From positions 496,001 through 560,000 of the forward strand of contig NC_007651.1 of NCBI RefSeq assembly GCF_000012365.1: a stretch of DNA of 64,000 nt, in the 5' to 3' direction. This stretch comes from Burkholderia thailandensis E264. GTDB taxonomy: Bacteria; Pseudomonadota; Gammaproteobacteria; Burkholderiales; Burkholderiaceae. Positions 38,924-49,740 of this stretch are shown here, one piece after another. How positions within the stretch are numbered: the first letter of the stretch is position 1; every line of letters begins with the position of its first letter. The position numbers were made by a program, and so were the translations under genes. The notes under the pieces were generated by a model. That model was given only the letters and a program-made list of their open reading frames with translations. It searched no databases and had not been told where the DNA came from.

Positions 38924-39817
38924 CTAGGTCACGAGCCGCGACGACGCGTCCACGGCGACGGGCGCGTCACGATGCCGCACGATCACGTTGGCCTGCCGCG
39001 ACAGACGCGCGGCGAGCGTCTCCGCGAGGAACACCGACCGGTGCTGGCCGCCCGTGCAGCCGATCGCGACCGTCAGGTAGCTGCGGTTGTCCTCGCGGAA
39101 ATGCGGCAGCCACTTGATGAGAAACGACTCGATGTCGCCGAGCATCTGATGGACGACGGGCAGCGCGTCGAGAAACGCGACGACCGGCTGGTCGAGCCCG
39201 GTGAGCGGCCGCAGCTCGTGGTCGTAATACGGGTTCGGCAGCGCGCGGACGTCGAACATGAAATCGGCGTCGAGCGGCACGCCGCGTTTGAAGCCGAACG
39301 ATTCGAACATCAGCACGAGATCGTCGTTCTTCTGCTCGATGAAGCGCTTGACCCACGTGCGCAGCACGTTCGCGCGCAGATTGCTCGTGTCGATCTGATG
39401 GCCGAATTCGGCGAGCGGCGCGACGAGGTCGCGCTCGCGCTCGATCGCCTCTTCGAGCGATACGAGAAGGCCGACGTCCGCGTCGTGCGACGGCGAGCCC
39501 GACAGCGGATGGCGGCGGCGCGTCTCGGAGAAGCGCTGGATCAGCGACTGCGTGCTCGCGTTCAGGAACAGCACGCGCACGTCGTGCTCGCGCGACAGCG
39601 CGCGGATGAGGCCCGGCATCTCGTCGAGCGACGCGCTCGAGCGCGCGTCGATCGCGACGGCGAGCCGGTTCTGGCCTTCGTTCGCGAGGTGGCGGGCGAG
39701 TTCGGGCAGCACGTGCGGCGGCAGGTTGTCGACGCAATAGTAGCCCGCATCCTCGAGCGCGTTCAGTGCGACGGACTTGCCGGAGCCGGAGATGCCGGTG
39801 ATGAGGACAATGCGCAT
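38924..39817 (-). CDS. rapZ: RNase adapter / nucleotide-binding protein RapZ
   Basis: A 297-residue ATPase-like protein. In E. coli it senses glucosamine-6-phosphate and delivers the sRNA GlmZ to RNase E. The P-loop GISGSGKS is at residues 8-15; [12 protein letters not shown] and the C-terminal [16 protein letters not shown] are diagnostic. It belongs to the rpoN-hpf-ptsN-hprK-rapZ cluster. Whether GlmZ/GlmY exist in this organism cannot be judged here, so its RNA role is uncertain. Confidence 0.95.
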   Translation of the reverse strand: MRIVLITGISGSGKSVALNALEDAGYYCVDNLPPHVLPELARHLANEGQNRLAVAIDARSSASLDEMPGLIRALSREHDVRVLFLNASTQSLIQRFSETRRRHPLSGSPSHDADVGLLVSLEEAIERERDLVAPLAEFGHQIDTSNLRANVLRTWVKRFIEQKNDDLVLMFESFGFKRGVPLDADFMFDVRALPNPYYDHELRPLTGLDQPVVAFLDALPVVHQMLGDIESFLIKWLPHFREDNRSYLTVAIGCTGGQHRSVFLAETLAARLSRQANVIVRHRDAPVAVDASSRLVT

Positions 39818-39893
39818 GGAAAGAGGAAATCCTGACGTTTCATCATAGCACCGGCTCGTTGCGCGAGCGTGGCACGCGCGAAGCCGGCGCGGG

Positions 39894-40862
39894 TTACACG
39901 AGCTTGCCGGGGAACTGGCTGTCCGGGTCCTGCATCGCGAGGCGCTGGCGGTCCATGAAGTCGCGCAGCGTGTCGATGCCGCGCAGCTGCAGGATCGTGT
40001 TGCGCACCGCCGCCTCGACGAGCACCGCGAGGTTGCGGCCCGCCGCGACCTGGATCGTCACCTTGCTGATCGGCAGGCCGAGCACGTCGACCGTCTGGCT
40101 TTCGAGCGGCAGCCGCTGGAACTCGCCGTCGGGCCGGCGCACGAGCTGGACGATCAGCTTGAGCTTCATCTTCCGGCGCACCGCGGTTTCGCCGAAGATC
40201 GTCTTGATGTCGAGGAGGCCCAGGCCGCGCACTTCGAGCAGGTTCTGCAGAAGCGGCGGGCAGCGCCCCTCGACGAAATCGGGGCCAAGTCGGACGAAGT
40301 CGACCGCGTCGTCGGCGACAAGCCCGTGGCCGCGGCTGATCAGCTCGAGGCCGAGCTCGCTCTTGCCGAGGCCCGAATCGCCCGTCAGCAGCACGCCCAT
40401 GCCGAGGATGTCGAGGAACACGCCGTGCAGCGTCGCGCGCGGCGCGAGGATGCGCGACATGTACAGGCGCAGGCTGTCGATCACAGCGGCGGCCGACATC
40501 GGCGTCGTGAACAGCGGCGTCGACGAGCGCGTGCAGCGCAGGACGAGCTCGGGCGGCGCGGCGGCGCCGCCCGCGACGACGAGAAACGGCGGCTCGAGCG
40601 CGATCAGTTCGGCCATGTGGCGCGAGCGGTCTTCGTCGGTCTGGCGCTGGTAGTAGTCGATTTCGGCTTCGCCGAGCACCTGGATCCGGTTCGGGTGGAT
40701 CAGGTTCAGGTGGCCGACGAGGTCGGCGCTCGACGTCGCGTTCGCGACCGTATCGGCGGAAAAACCGCGTTCCCAGCCTTCATGCCCCGTCAGCCAGCTG
40801 AGCTTCAGCATGGCTGCGTTGTCGTCGAAGATGCTCTGGGCGTTGATGCTGGACGTATCCAT
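39894..40862 (-). CDS. hprK: HPr kinase/phosphorylase
   Basis: Phosphorylates and dephosphorylates a serine of HPr (322 residues, hexameric). The P-loop [25 protein letters not shown] and the family signature [17 protein letters not shown] are present, with a C-terminal [17 protein letters not shown] block. In proteobacteria it occurs beside ptsN and modulates the PTS-Ntr phosphorelay. The gene lies between ptsN and rapZ. Confidence 0.97.
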
Positions 40863-40990
40863 GAGTCCGTCACTCCAAGGAGCCGGCGCCCTGACGCTGC
40901 AACGGCGGTTGCGGCGCCGGCCCGGCGGCGGGCGGCTCGGCTCGGCGGCGCGGGCCGCGACGCAATGGGGAACGAACCGCCCCGATCAGC

Positions 40991-41446
40991 TTAAGGTTGC
41001 CACTGAGTCAGGAGTCGATGCAACTCGTCGCGATCCGGCTCGGTATGCAGGCGCTCGCGCGTGTCGCGATCGGACAGCAACTGGGCGATTTCGGAAAGGA
41101 TTTCGAGGTGCGCCTGCGTCGCCTGCTCGGGCACGAGCAGGAAGATCAGCAGCGACACGGGCTGGCCGTCCGGCGCCTCGAACGGGATCGGCTCGGCGAG
41201 CCGCACGAATGCGGCGAGCGGGTGCTTGAGTCCCTTGATCCGGCCATGCGGAATGGCAACGCCTTCGCCGAGGCCCGTCGAACCGAGACGCTCGCGTGCG
41301 AACAGATTGTCGGTGACGGTGCTGCGGGCGATGCCGTTCTGATTCTCGAAGATCAGGCCGGCTTGTTCGAAGACGCGTTTCTTGCTGGTGACGGAGAGGC
41401 CGATGACGACGTTCTCCAAAGGCAGGATTTTGGCTAGGCGATTCAT
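40991..41446 (-). CDS. ptsN: Nitrogen-regulatory EIIA (EIIA-Ntr)
   Basis: A regulatory phospho-acceptor of 151 residues that controls potassium and nitrogen responses rather than sugar transport. The fructose-type EIIA fold has the phosphorylated His in GVAIPHGRIKGL. The ATG chosen gives MNRLAKILPLENV, matching the family start, though no clear ribosome site is visible; an in-frame ATG 54 bases upstream is the alternative. It lies in the rpoN cluster, downstream of hpf. Confidence 0.95.
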   Translation of the reverse strand: MNRLAKILPLENVVIGLSVTSKKRVFEQAGLIFENQNGIARSTVTDNLFARERLGSTGLGEGVAIPHGRIKGLKHPLAAFVRLAEPIPFEAPDGQPVSLLIFLLVPEQATQAHLEILSEIAQLLSDRDTRERLHTEPDRDELHRLLTQWQP

Positions 41447-41681
41447 GTTGGCAGGCGTAGGGGCGGCCTGGGGTCTCCTCGCGGCGGACTGATTTTCCAT
41501 GTCGGTCAAAAAGGACGGCGTTAGGCGACGGAAACCTGTGAAGCGCGGCAAACCGGCTCGTCGCCCCCGATAATAACCGAAACATTATAGAGCACTGCAG
41601 ACGGCGCCGCGCACCGCGACAACTGTCGGGAATCGCGCGGCGCGCGGCGCATCCGCGTCGCGCCGAGGCGATTTGCACAAT

Positions 41682-41707
41682 AAAAAACCGCCCGTCGAGG
41701 CGGGCGG
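41682..41707 (-). terminator. Rho-independent terminator between hpf and ptsN
   Basis: On the minus strand a CCGCCCG/CGGGCGG stem is followed by six T. It separates rpoN-hpf from ptsN-hprK-rapZ transcripts at least in part. Confidence 0.9.
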
Positions 41708-41732
41708 TTCGGCTGGCGCTGTCGCGCCGCGA

Positions 41733-42092
41733 TCATTGCGGCGGAAGTTCGATCTGTTCGGCGGTCTGCTGATGCTTGATCGGCTCGTGCGCGTGCGTCT
41801 GCAGACGCTCCATGTGCTTGACCACCTGGCGGTCGAGCTTGTCGATCAGCAGGTCGATCGCCGCGTACAAATCGCCGTTCGCGCTTTCGACGAAGATATC
41901 CTTACCCTTCAGATGCAGCGTGATTTCCGCCTTTTGCCGCTTGTCCTTCTCTTTGTGATTGTCGACCGTGAGGATCACAGCGCCATCGATGACCTGATCG
42001 CTATGGCGTAGCACCCTGTCGAGCTTGGTGATCACGTATTCGCGGATAGCAGGCGTGACTTCGAGATGGTGTCCACTGATCTTCAGGTTCAT
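41733..42092 (-). CDS. hpf: Ribosome hibernation-promoting factor
   Basis: A 119-residue sigma-54 modulation/S30EA protein that binds the decoding centre of idle ribosomes. [26 protein letters not shown] and [37 protein letters not shown] are signatures. GGAG lies 7 bases before the ATG. The protein is slightly longer than short HPF and lacks the C-terminal dimerisation domain of long HPF. Confidence 0.96.
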   Translation of the reverse strand: MNLKISGHHLEVTPAIREYVITKLDRVLRHSDQVIDGAVILTVDNHKEKDKRQKAEITLHLKGKDIFVESANGDLYAAIDLLIDKLDRQVVKHMERLQTHAHEPIKHQQTAEQIELPPQ

Positions 42093-42241
42093 AGTGCTTC
42101 TCCAAGCTAATGACCACCTTCCGCATAGAGGCGGCATGCCTGCCGATTTCGTTGCCGATGCTCGCGGTGAGCGGGCATCGGTCGGCCGGCTTTGCCGTCG
42201 ACGATGCGGCGGCCGGAAAACGCCCGCCGCGTGGCGACGGG

Positions 42242-43750
42242 CTACAGAGACTTGCGCAGATTCACCGCCGGGATCTTGAGGGCTTCGCGATATTTGGCAA
42301 CCGTGCGGCGCGCGACCACGAACCCTTGTTCCGCTAGCAGCTCGGCTATGCGACTGTCCGAAAGAGGGGATTTGGGGTCTTCGGCTCCTATCAGTTGTTT
42401 GATGAGGGCGCGGATCGCTGTCGACGACGCGGCACCTCCGGTGTCTGTCGATACGTGCGACCCGAAGAAGTACTTAAATTCAAGTGTGCCGAACGGAGTC
42501 AGCATGTACTTGCCGGTTGTCACACGGGAGACAGTCGACTCGTGTAGGCCCAGCGTATCAGCTATTTCCCGCAAAACCAAGGGGCGCATCGCAATTTCGC
42601 CGTGCGCGAAGAAATTCTTCTGACGTTCGACAATCGCCTGCGCGACCCGCAGGATCGTCTCGAACCGCTGCTGAATATTCTTGATCAGCCAGCGCGCTTC
42701 CTGAAGCTGCTGCTTCAGCGATCCCGCGCTCGGATCGCCCCGGCTGTTGCGCAGGATGTTCGCGTAAAGATGGTTGATACGCAGCTTCGGCACCACTTCC
42801 GGATTGAGTTCCGCCTGCCAGCTCTGGCCGGCCTTCTTCACGATGATGTCGGGCACCACGTAATCGGCTTCGGCCTTGCCGTACGCCGCGCCGGGAAACG
42901 GCTCGAGCGAGCGGATCAGCGCGTGCGCGTCGCGCAGCTCGTCGTCGGTCGCCTTCAGTTGCTTGCGCAGGCGCGTGAAATCGCGCGCGGCAAGCAGTTC
43001 GAGATGCTGCGACACGATATCGAGCGCGAGCGTGCGCGTCGGGGACGGATCCAGCCGCAGCAACTGCAGCTTCAGGCATTCGGACGCGGACCGCGCGCCG
43101 ACGCCCGCCGGATCGAAGCTGTGCACGAGCGCGAGCGCCGCGTTCAGTTCGTCGACGTCGACTTCGAGCTCCGCCGGCAGATCGGCGAGCACTTCGTCGA
43201 GCGACGCGCTCAGGTAGCCGTCGTCGTCGAGCGATTCGATCAGGAACGTGACGAGCGCGCGATCGCGCGGGCTCGCCTGCGTGACGCGCAACTGCGCCAT
43301 CAGATGATCGCGCAGCGACGTCGAGGTTTCGTGGATCTGCATCGGCGGCAGATCGTCGTCGTCGGATGCGGCGGGGGAGCGGCCGAAGTCGTCGAGATTC
43401 CACTGGCTCGCGTCGCCGCCGTCGGCCGAATAGCCGTCGTATTCGTCGACGCCGGCGGTTTCGTCGCGCTCGGTGCGCTCATTCGTCGCAGTCGTGCCGT
43501 TCGACGCGCCGGACATCGGCTCGGGCGAGGACGACGCGGGCGTCTGCGCGATCACCGAGCCGTCGGCCGCGACGCGCAGGGGGCTCGCGATCCAGTCGTC
43601 GTCGTTCTCGAGCAGCGGGTTCTGCGCGATCGCCGTTGCGACTTCCTGCTGCAGTTCGAGCGTCGACAACTGCAGCAGCCGGATCGATTGCTGAAGCTGG
43701 GGCGTGAGCGCGAGATGCTGCGACAGGCGAAGTTGGAGACTGGCTTTCAT
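42242..43750 (-). CDS. rpoN: RNA polymerase sigma-54 factor
   Basis: Directs transcription from -24/-12 promoters with AAA+ activators (502 residues). Region I is [37 protein letters not shown], a Gly/Ser/Asp-rich acidic region II follows, then the core-binding domain and the RpoN box [12 protein letters not shown] at the C-terminus. The window itself holds a good sigma-54 promoter before nirB. It follows lptB, the order typical of proteobacteria. Confidence 0.98.
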   Translation of the reverse strand: MKASLQLRLSQHLALTPQLQQSIRLLQLSTLELQQEVATAIAQNPLLENDDDWIASPLRVAADGSVIAQTPASSSPEPMSGASNGTTATNERTERDETAGVDEYDGYSADGGDASQWNLDDFGRSPAASDDDDLPPMQIHETSTSLRDHLMAQLRVTQASPRDRALVTFLIESLDDDGYLSASLDEVLADLPAELEVDVDELNAALALVHSFDPAGVGARSASECLKLQLLRLDPSPTRTLALDIVSQHLELLAARDFTRLRKQLKATDDELRDAHALIRSLEPFPGAAYGKAEADYVVPDIIVKKAGQSWQAELNPEVVPKLRINHLYANILRNSRGDPSAGSLKQQLQEARWLIKNIQQRFETILRVAQAIVERQKNFFAHGEIAMRPLVLREIADTLGLHESTVSRVTTGKYMLTPFGTLEFKYFFGSHVSTDTGGAASSTAIRALIKQLIGAEDPKSPLSDSRIAELLAEQGFVVARRTVAKYREALKIPAVNLRKSL

Positions 43751-43891
43751 GGCAAAAGGGAAGTCATACCGGAAGTTTGCCACGAGGGCGGCGCGTTGAG
43801 GCATTCGGGATGACGCTCGGCGCGCGGGGCGCGCACGCGCGGCGCGAACCGGGCGTGCGGTGAGGCGGCGCGGATCGCGCCGGGGAAAGGA

Positions 43892-43921
43892 GGCGGCGGC
43901 GGGATCGTGTCCCGCGCCGCC
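43892..43921 (-). terminator. Stem-loop at the end of lptB
   Basis: A 12-bp stem with one bulge (GGCGGC-g-GCGGGA / TCCCGCGCCGCC) overlaps the lptB stop codon and is followed on the minus strand by TCCTTTCC. It may attenuate transcription between lptB and rpoN. Confidence 0.45.
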
Positions 43922-44697
43922 TACATGCGGAAGTGCTCGCCGAGGTAGACGCGCCGCACGCTTTCGTTTTCGATGATTTCCTTCGGCGCGCCGGATGCGA
44001 GCACCGAGCCGTCGCTGATGATGTAAGCGTGATCGCAGATGCCGAGCGTCTCGCGCACGTTGTGATCGGTGATCAGCACGCCGATGTTGCGCTGCTTCAG
44101 GAATTTCACGATCTTCTGGATTTCGAGCACCGCGATCGGATCGACGCCCGCGAACGGCTCGTCGAGCAGGATGAAGCTCGGGTTGCTCGCGAGCGCGCGC
44201 GCGATCTCGACGCGGCGGCGTTCGCCGCCCGACAGCGACAGCGCCGGGTTCTCGCGCAGGTGCGCGATCTGCAGCTCCTCGAGGAGCGCCTCCGTGCGCG
44301 CGCCGATCTCGCTCTTCGCCAGCCGCTTGCCGTTGTCGTCGTGCTGCAGCTCGAGCACCGCGCGCACATTCTGCTCGACGGTCAGCTTGCGGAACACCGA
44401 CGCTTCCTGCGGCAGGTACGACAGGCCGAGCGACGCGCGCTTGTGGATCGGCATCAGGCTGATCGGGCTGCCGTTCAGCGAGATGTCGCCCGCGTCGAGC
44501 GGCACGAGGCCGACGATCATGTAGAACGACGTCGTCTTGCCCGCGCCGTTCGGACCGAGCAGGCCGACGACCTCGCCGCTTTTCACGTCGAGCGACACGT
44601 CCTTGACGACGGTGCGCGAGCCATAGCGCTTCTTCAGGTTGCGCACGACGAGCGAGCTCGACGTGCCGGCCGGTTGGCGATTGGGGAGCGCGTTCAC
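43921..44697 (-). CDS. lptB: LPS export ABC transporter ATPase
   Basis: The cytoplasmic ATPase of the LptB2FG complex that extracts LPS from the inner membrane (258 residues). Walker A is GPNGAGKTT, the signature LSGGERRR, Walker [14 protein letters not shown] and the switch His in [13 protein letters not shown] overlap with lptA shows translational coupling. It belongs to the kdsD-kdsC-lptC-lptA-lptB-rpoN run. Confidence 0.98.
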   Translation of the reverse strand: MNALPNRQPAGTSSSLVVRNLKKRYGSRTVVKDVSLDVKSGEVVGLLGPNGAGKTTSFYMIVGLVPLDAGDISLNGSPISLMPIHKRASLGLSYLPQEASVFRKLTVEQNVRAVLELQHDDNGKRLAKSEIGARTEALLEELQIAHLRENPALSLSGGERRRVEIARALASNPSFILLDEPFAGVDPIAVLEIQKIVKFLKQRNIGVLITDHNVRETLGICDHAYIISDGSVLASGAPKEIIENESVRRVYLGEHFRM

Positions 44698-45359
44698 GGG
44701 TTCGGGGCTCCCTGAATGTTGTTCGACGGCGCGAGCTGCGCGGGGCTGCCGGACAGCGGCGCCGGGCCGCCGTTCTTCGGCGTGAGCATCGCGCGCACGC
44801 GGCCGCCCGGATTGCCCGGGCCGGCGACGTCCTTGCCGCCGCGCGCCGTGTAGAAGTCGCGCTGGCCGTCGTACGTGATCACGCTGCCGTGGACCGTGTC
44901 GGCCACGGTCGACTGGCCCTGCAGGCGGCGCACCGTCGCGTTCGTCGTGAGGGTGGTCAGATCCTGCTTGCCGTCGTAGTCGATGCGCTCGGCATCGCCG
45001 TCGATGTATTCGTCGAGGCCTTCGCGCTTCTGGCGGAACGACGCGTGTTTCTTGCCGGAGGCCGTCGCCGTCGCGTACTGGTAGCCCTGCGGGTCCTGGC
45101 GCACTTCGACGCGATCGCCCTTGATCAGGATCGTGCCCTTCGTGATGACGACGTTGCCCGTCGCGACCGTGACCTGCTTCAGGTCGTCATAGGTCAGGTT
45201 GTCCGCCTCGACGTTGATCGGCTTGTCGCGATCGGCCTTTTCGGCGTGAGCTGCGGGCGCGACGCCCGCGAGCGGCGCCGCGACGAGCGCCGCCGCGACC
45301 ATCGCGCGCACGGCGCGGCGTGCGCCGCTCGGAAATAAACAGGGGAACGATTCGTTCAT
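44694..45359 (-). CDS. lptA: Periplasmic LPS-transport protein LptA
   Basis: Forms the periplasmic bridge that carries LPS between LptC and LptD (221 residues). A signal peptide ends APAAHA; the beta-jellyroll OstA-like domain contains [29 protein letters not shown]. The C-terminal 40 residues (Gly/Pro-rich) are an extra tail not needed for the fold. It overlaps lptB by four bases. Confidence 0.95.
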   Translation of the reverse strand: MNESFPCLFPSGARRAVRAMVAAALVAAPLAGVAPAAHAEKADRDKPINVEADNLTYDDLKQVTVATGNVVITKGTILIKGDRVEVRQDPQGYQYATATASGKKHASFRQKREGLDEYIDGDAERIDYDGKQDLTTLTTNATVRRLQGQSTVADTVHGSVITYDGQRDFYTARGGKDVAGPGNPGGRVRAMLTPKNGGPAPLSGSPAQLAPSNNIQGAPNP

Positions 45360-45377
45360 GCAGTCCCGCGTGGTGAG

Positions 45378-45992
45378 TTACTTGGGTTGGCCAGCAGCGC
45401 CGCCGGACGTGTCGGAAGCGGCGATCGTGCCGCGCACGTTGCCGTAAAGTTCGATGACCCGGGTGACGTTGTTGTACTTCATCCCGGCGGCGGCGTTCGC
45501 GATCGACAGGCCGCGCTGAAGTTTAACCGGCTTTTCGGTCTCGATCACATCGTCATTGACCAGCACCCGGAAATGCTGGGAATCCGCCTGCATCGGCGGG
45601 TCGCCCGCGCCCGCCGCGCGCAGGATCCGCGCATCGTCATACAAATCGACGATCGACACGTCGCCGTTCACGGTGCCGCGTTTCGCGGTGGCCGTCACGG
45701 TCGGCTTGCCGGGCTGGAAGGCGCGCAGCGCCGGCTGCGTCAGATCGCTCGTCTCGTCATCCTCGTAGTGGACGAGGCCCGCGGCCGTCAGCCGGTACTG
45801 GGTCGAGCCCGTCTGGTCGAGCTCGGTGACGGAGAAATTGTCCGCGAAGTAGTCGGGCGTGTGCGATTTCGGCCGCACGAGCGCCTCGCCGGGCGGCGGC
45901 AGCGTCGCCTGCAGCAGCCAGTACGTGCCGCCCGCGAGCGCCGCCATCGCGGCGAGCGGGATCATCGAGGTCAACCGGAATTTGCCGTCCAT
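45378..45992 (-). CDS. lptC: LPS-assembly protein LptC
   Basis: An inner-membrane anchored periplasmic protein (204 residues) that receives LPS from LptBFG. A single N-terminal membrane span (IPLAAMAALAGGTYWLLQA) is followed by the jellyroll domain with DYFADNFSVTELDQTGSTQYRLTA, typical of the family. It lies 18 bases before lptA and 4 bases after kdsC. Confidence 0.94.
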   Translation of the reverse strand: MDGKFRLTSMIPLAAMAALAGGTYWLLQATLPPPGEALVRPKSHTPDYFADNFSVTELDQTGSTQYRLTAAGLVHYEDDETSDLTQPALRAFQPGKPTVTATAKRGTVNGDVSIVDLYDDARILRAAGAGDPPMQADSQHFRVLVNDDVIETEKPVKLQRGLSIANAAAGMKYNNVTRVIELYGNVRGTIAASDTSGGAAGQPK

Positions 45993-45996
45993 CCGC

Positions 45997-46536
45997 TCAG
46001 GCTCCGCAGGCGGCCGCGAGCAGCGCGTCGTAGCGGCGCTGCGCGCGCAGGATCGCGTCGCACACTTCGCGCACCGCGCCCTGGCCGCCGCGGGCCTCGG
46101 CGACCCAGTGCGCGCGCGCGATCACGTCCGGATGCGCGTTCGCCGGCGCGGCCGCGAAGCCGCAACGCAGCATCACCGCGAGATCGGGCCAGTCGTCGCC
46201 CATGTAGCCGCACTCGCCGGGCTCGAGGCCGAGCGTGCGCAGCAGCTCGCCGAACACGGCGAGCTTGTTCTCGGCGCCCTGGTGCAGGTGCGCGACGCGC
46301 ATTTCCTTCGCGCGCGCGGCGACCGCTTCCGAGCGGCGGCCGGTGATGATCGCGGTCGCGATGCCCGCTTCGCCGAGGAGCTTCACGCCGTGGCCGTCGA
46401 GCGTGTTGAACGACTTCATCGCGTCGCCCGCCGCGGTGAAATGGAGGCCGCCGTCGGTCAGCACGCCGTCGACGTCGAAAATCATCAGCTTTACGCGGCT
46501 CGCGCGCTCGGCCGCCGTGACAGGGGACGCGGACAT
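45997..46536 (-). CDS. kdsC: 3-deoxy-D-manno-octulosonate 8-phosphate phosphatase
   Basis: A HAD-family phosphatase of the Kdo pathway (179 residues, without a cap domain). The nucleophile motif is MIFDVDGVLTDGGL, motif II is AIITGRRSEAV and motif III is GYMGDDWPDLAVM. The start ATG overlaps the kdsD stop by one base. Product Kdo feeds the LPS core for which the neighbouring lpt genes provide export. Confidence 0.96.
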   Translation of the reverse strand: MSASPVTAAERASRVKLMIFDVDGVLTDGGLHFTAAGDAMKSFNTLDGHGVKLLGEAGIATAIITGRRSEAVAARAKEMRVAHLHQGAENKLAVFGELLRTLGLEPGECGYMGDDWPDLAVMLRCGFAAAPANAHPDVIARAHWVAEARGGQGAVREVCDAILRAQRRYDALLAAACGA

Positions 46537-47519
46537 CAAATCACCTTCTTCGAGAACAGATCGTGCATGTTGAGCGCGCCGATCAGCGCGCCATGCTCGT
46601 CGACGACGAGCATCTGGTTGATCCGGTGGCGCTCCATCAGTTCCACCGCCTCGACGGCGAGATGATCCGGCGCGATCGTGCGCGGATTGCGCGTCATCAC
46701 GTCGACGATCGGCAGCCGGCGGAAATCGCCGTCGCGCTCGAGCACGCGGCGCAGGTCGCCGTCGGTGAAGATGCCGGCCACGCGGCCCGCGTCGTCGACG
46801 ACGGCCGTCATGCCCATGCGCTTCGCTGTGATCTGGAAGAGGGCGTCGGAGAGCGTCGCGCCGAGCGGCACGGCGGGCACTTCGTCGCCCGTGCGCATCA
46901 CGTCGCGCACGTACGTGAGCAGGCGCCGGCCGAGCGCGCCGCCGGGGTGCGAGCGCGCGAAATCGTCGGAGCCGAAGCCGCGCGCGTCGAGCACCGCGAC
47001 GGCGAGCGCGTCGCCGAGCGCGAGCGCGGCCGTCGTGCTCGCCGTCGGCGCGAGGTTCAGCGGGCAGGCTTCCTTCGCGACGCCCGCGTTCAGATGGACG
47101 TCGGACAGCGTCGCGAGGCTCGACGCCGGGCGGCCCGTCATCGCGATCAGCTTCGCGCCGAGCCGCTTGATGAGCGGCAGGATCGCGACGAGCTCTTCCG
47201 ATTCGCCGGAGTTCGAGATCGCGACGAACACGTCGTCCTTCGTGACCATGCCGAGGTCGCCGTGGCTGGCTTCGGCCGGATGAACGAAAAACGCGGGGGT
47301 GCCGGTGCTGGCGAGCGTCGCGGCGATCTTGCGGGCGATGTGCCCCGATTTGCCGATGCCGGACACGACGACGCGTCCGCGGCACTCCAAGAGCAGCCCG
47401 ACCGCGGCGACGAACTCGCCGTCGAGCTGGTCGGCGAGCGCGCGCACGGCACTCGCCTCGATGTCGAGCACGTCGCGGGCGAGCGCGAGCGCCCGATCAT
47501 CATTGATTTTCGCTATCAT
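46536..47519 (-). CDS. kdsD: D-arabinose-5-phosphate isomerase
   Basis: Converts ribulose 5-phosphate to arabinose 5-phosphate for Kdo synthesis (327 residues). An N-terminal SIS domain (VVVSGIGKSGHIARKIAATLASTGTPAFFVHPAEASHGDLGM) is followed by two CBS domains (MRTGDEVPAVPLGATLSDALF; MTRNPRTIAPDHLAVEAVELM). The MIAKIND start is chosen over a further Met 93 bases upstream because the family begins here. Divergent from the antiporter gene. Confidence 0.96.
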   Translation of the reverse strand: MIAKINDDRALALARDVLDIEASAVRALADQLDGEFVAAVGLLLECRGRVVVSGIGKSGHIARKIAATLASTGTPAFFVHPAEASHGDLGMVTKDDVFVAISNSGESEELVAILPLIKRLGAKLIAMTGRPASSLATLSDVHLNAGVAKEACPLNLAPTASTTAALALGDALAVAVLDARGFGSDDFARSHPGGALGRRLLTYVRDVMRTGDEVPAVPLGATLSDALFQITAKRMGMTAVVDDAGRVAGIFTDGDLRRVLERDGDFRRLPIVDVMTRNPRTIAPDHLAVEAVELMERHRINQMLVVDEHGALIGALNMHDLFSKKVI

Positions 47520-47646
47520 GCGCGGAGTATAGCAAAGGCGTTTGTTCGCCGCGCCGGGCCCCTTGCGCCCAATTTTCCGAGTAGTCTCCCGGCCCAACCC
47601 GGCGTCCGTCATTGCGGCGCCGTCGACGAACGAGGACGCTTCGCCC

Positions 47647-49656
47647 GTGATTTCCCCGCTCGAAATGACGCTTCTGCTGCTGCTTGCCTCGGTGGCGGGC
47701 GTCGTCGTGTTCCGTTCGCTGAACCTGCCGCCGATGCTCGGCTATCTGACGGTCGGCATCGTGGTCGGCCCGCATGCGCTCGGCTTTGCCGCCGACCTGG
47801 AGCGCGCCGAGCATCTCGCCGAGTTCGGCGTCGTGTTCCTGATGTTCTCGATCGGCCTCGAGTTCTCGCTGTCGAAGCTGCGCGCGATGCGCCGGCTCGT
47901 GTTCGGGCTCGGGCTCGCGCAGGTGCTCGGCACGATCGCGATCGCGCTCGTGCTGGGCGCGCTCTTCGAGCGCTGGATGCACATCACGTGGGAAGGCAGC
48001 GTCGCGCTCGGCGGCGCGCTCGCGATGTCGTCCACCGCGATCGTCTCGAAGATGCTCGCCGAGCGGCTCGAGATCGAGACCGAGCACGGCCGCAACATCT
48101 TCGGCGTGCTGCTGTTCCAGGATCTTGCCGTCGTGCCGCTGCTCATCGTGATCGCCGCGTTCGGCGGCGAATCGTCGAGGGATCTCGCGTTGTCGCTCGG
48201 GTTCGCGGCCGTGAAGATCGTCGTCGCGCTCGCGCTGCTCCTGATCGTCGGCCAGCGTTTCATGACGCGCTGGCTGAACGTCGTCGCGCGGCGGCGCTCG
48301 CAGGAGCTGTTCGTGCTGAACCTGCTGCTCGTCACGCTCGGCGCCGCGTTCATCACCGACCGCTTCGGCCTGTCGCTCGCGCTCGGCGCGTTCATCGCCG
48401 GGATGCTGATCTCCGAGACGCCGTACCGGCATCAGGTGGAGGAGGACATCAAGCCGTTTCGCGACGTGCTGCTCGGCCTGTTCTTCGTGACGACCGGCAT
48501 GCTGCTCGATCCGAGCGTGATCTGGCGGCATCCGTTTCTCGTGCTCGCGTTCTTCGTCGGCCAGGTGCTGCTCAAGAGCGTGATGATCACGGGCCTCGCG
48601 CGCGCGTTCGGCGCGACGCCCGGCGTCGCGATGCGCACGGGGCTCGGGCTCGCGCAGGCGGGCGAATTCGGCTTCGTGCTGCTGAACCTGATTCTCGACC
48701 GGCATCTCGTCGACGCGACGCTGTTGCAGTCGATCCTCGCGTCGATGCTGCTGTCGATGCTCGCCGCGCCGTTCCTGATCCAGAACGCGGACCGGATCGT
48801 GATGCGGCTGTCCGCCGCGGAATGGATGCAGCAGTCGCTGCAGATGACGCGGATCGCGACGCAGAGCATCAAGCAGAAGGGCCACGTGATCGTCTGCGGC
48901 TACGGCCGCGCCGGGCAGAACCTCGCGCGGATGCTCGAGCAGGAGGGGATCGCGTACGTCGCGCTCGACCTCGACCCGGACCGCGTGACGGCCGCCGCCG
49001 CGGCGGGCGAATCGGTCGTGTTCGGCGACGCCGCGCGCCGCGAATCGCTGCTCGCGGCGGGCATCCATCGCGCGGCGGCCGTGGCCGTCACGTACGCGAA
49101 CACGCCGTCCGCGCTGCGCGTGCTGCACAACGTGCACGAGCTCGAGCCGACGCTGCCCGCGATCGTGCGCACAGTCGACGACGCCGATCTCGAGAAGCTG
49201 CTCGCCGCGGGCGCGACCGAAGTGATTCCGGAGATCGTCGAAGGCAGCCTGATGCTCGCGTCGCACACGCTCGTGCTGATGGGGGTGCCGATGCGGCGCG
49301 TCGTGCGGCGCGTCGAGGAAATGCGCGACGAGCGCTACAGCCTGCTGCGCGGCTACTTCCGCGGCGCCGACGACGCGGACGACGACGACCACGAGCAGGT
49401 GCGGCTACAATCGGTGCCCGTCGACGCGCGCGCGGACGCGGTCGGCCGCTCGCTCGCCGAGCTGGGGCTTTTCGCCCTTGGCATCGAGGTGACGGCGATT
49501 CGCCGGCACGGGATTCGCGGCGTCGAACCCGACCCCGAGACGAAGCTGCGCGCGAGCGACATCGTCGTGCTGCGCGGGCTGCCCGAGGCGCTCGCGGAAG
49601 CGGAGGAGCGGCTGTCGCGGCATCGCCGCGAAGGCGGATCGACCGCGGCGGCGTGA
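47647..49656 (+). CDS. Kef-type potassium/proton antiporter with RCK domains
   Basis: A monovalent-cation:proton antiporter (CPA2 family, 669 residues). About 12 membrane spans cover residues 1-385, including LGYLTVGIVVGPHAL, MSSTAIVSKMLAE and QAGEFGFVLLNL. The RCK N-domain starts near 415 with HVIVCGYGRAGQNLARML (Rossmann, NAD-binding) and the RCK C-domain covers the last 90 residues. Start is uncertain: GTG at 47647, ATG at 47665 or ATG at 47542. Similar to YbaL/KefB; glutathione gating cannot be judged. Divergent from kdsD. Confidence 0.92.
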   Translation: MISPLEMTLLLLLASVAGVVVFRSLNLPPMLGYLTVGIVVGPHALGFAADLERAEHLAEFGVVFLMFSIGLEFSLSKLRAMRRLVFGLGLAQVLGTIAIALVLGALFERWMHITWEGSVALGGALAMSSTAIVSKMLAERLEIETEHGRNIFGVLLFQDLAVVPLLIVIAAFGGESSRDLALSLGFAAVKIVVALALLLIVGQRFMTRWLNVVARRRSQELFVLNLLLVTLGAAFITDRFGLSLALGAFIAGMLISETPYRHQVEEDIKPFRDVLLGLFFVTTGMLLDPSVIWRHPFLVLAFFVGQVLLKSVMITGLARAFGATPGVAMRTGLGLAQAGEFGFVLLNLILDRHLVDATLLQSILASMLLSMLAAPFLIQNADRIVMRLSAAEWMQQSLQMTRIATQSIKQKGHVIVCGYGRAGQNLARMLEQEGIAYVALDLDPDRVTAAAAAGESVVFGDAARRESLLAAGIHRAAAVAVTYANTPSALRVLHNVHELEPTLPAIVRTVDDADLEKLLAAGATEVIPEIVEGSLMLASHTLVLMGVPMRRVVRRVEEMRDERYSLLRGYFRGADDADDDDHEQVRLQSVPVDARADAVGRSLAELGLFALGIEVTAIRRHGIRGVEPDPETKLRASDIVVLRGLPEALAEAEERLSRHRREGGSTAAA

Positions 49657-49740
49657 CGCCGCGCGGCCGCCGATTTTTTGAGTCGTCGAGCGATCGACGA
49701 ACGGTGCGGGCATCCGGCGCCGTTTTTTTCGGAGAGTTTC

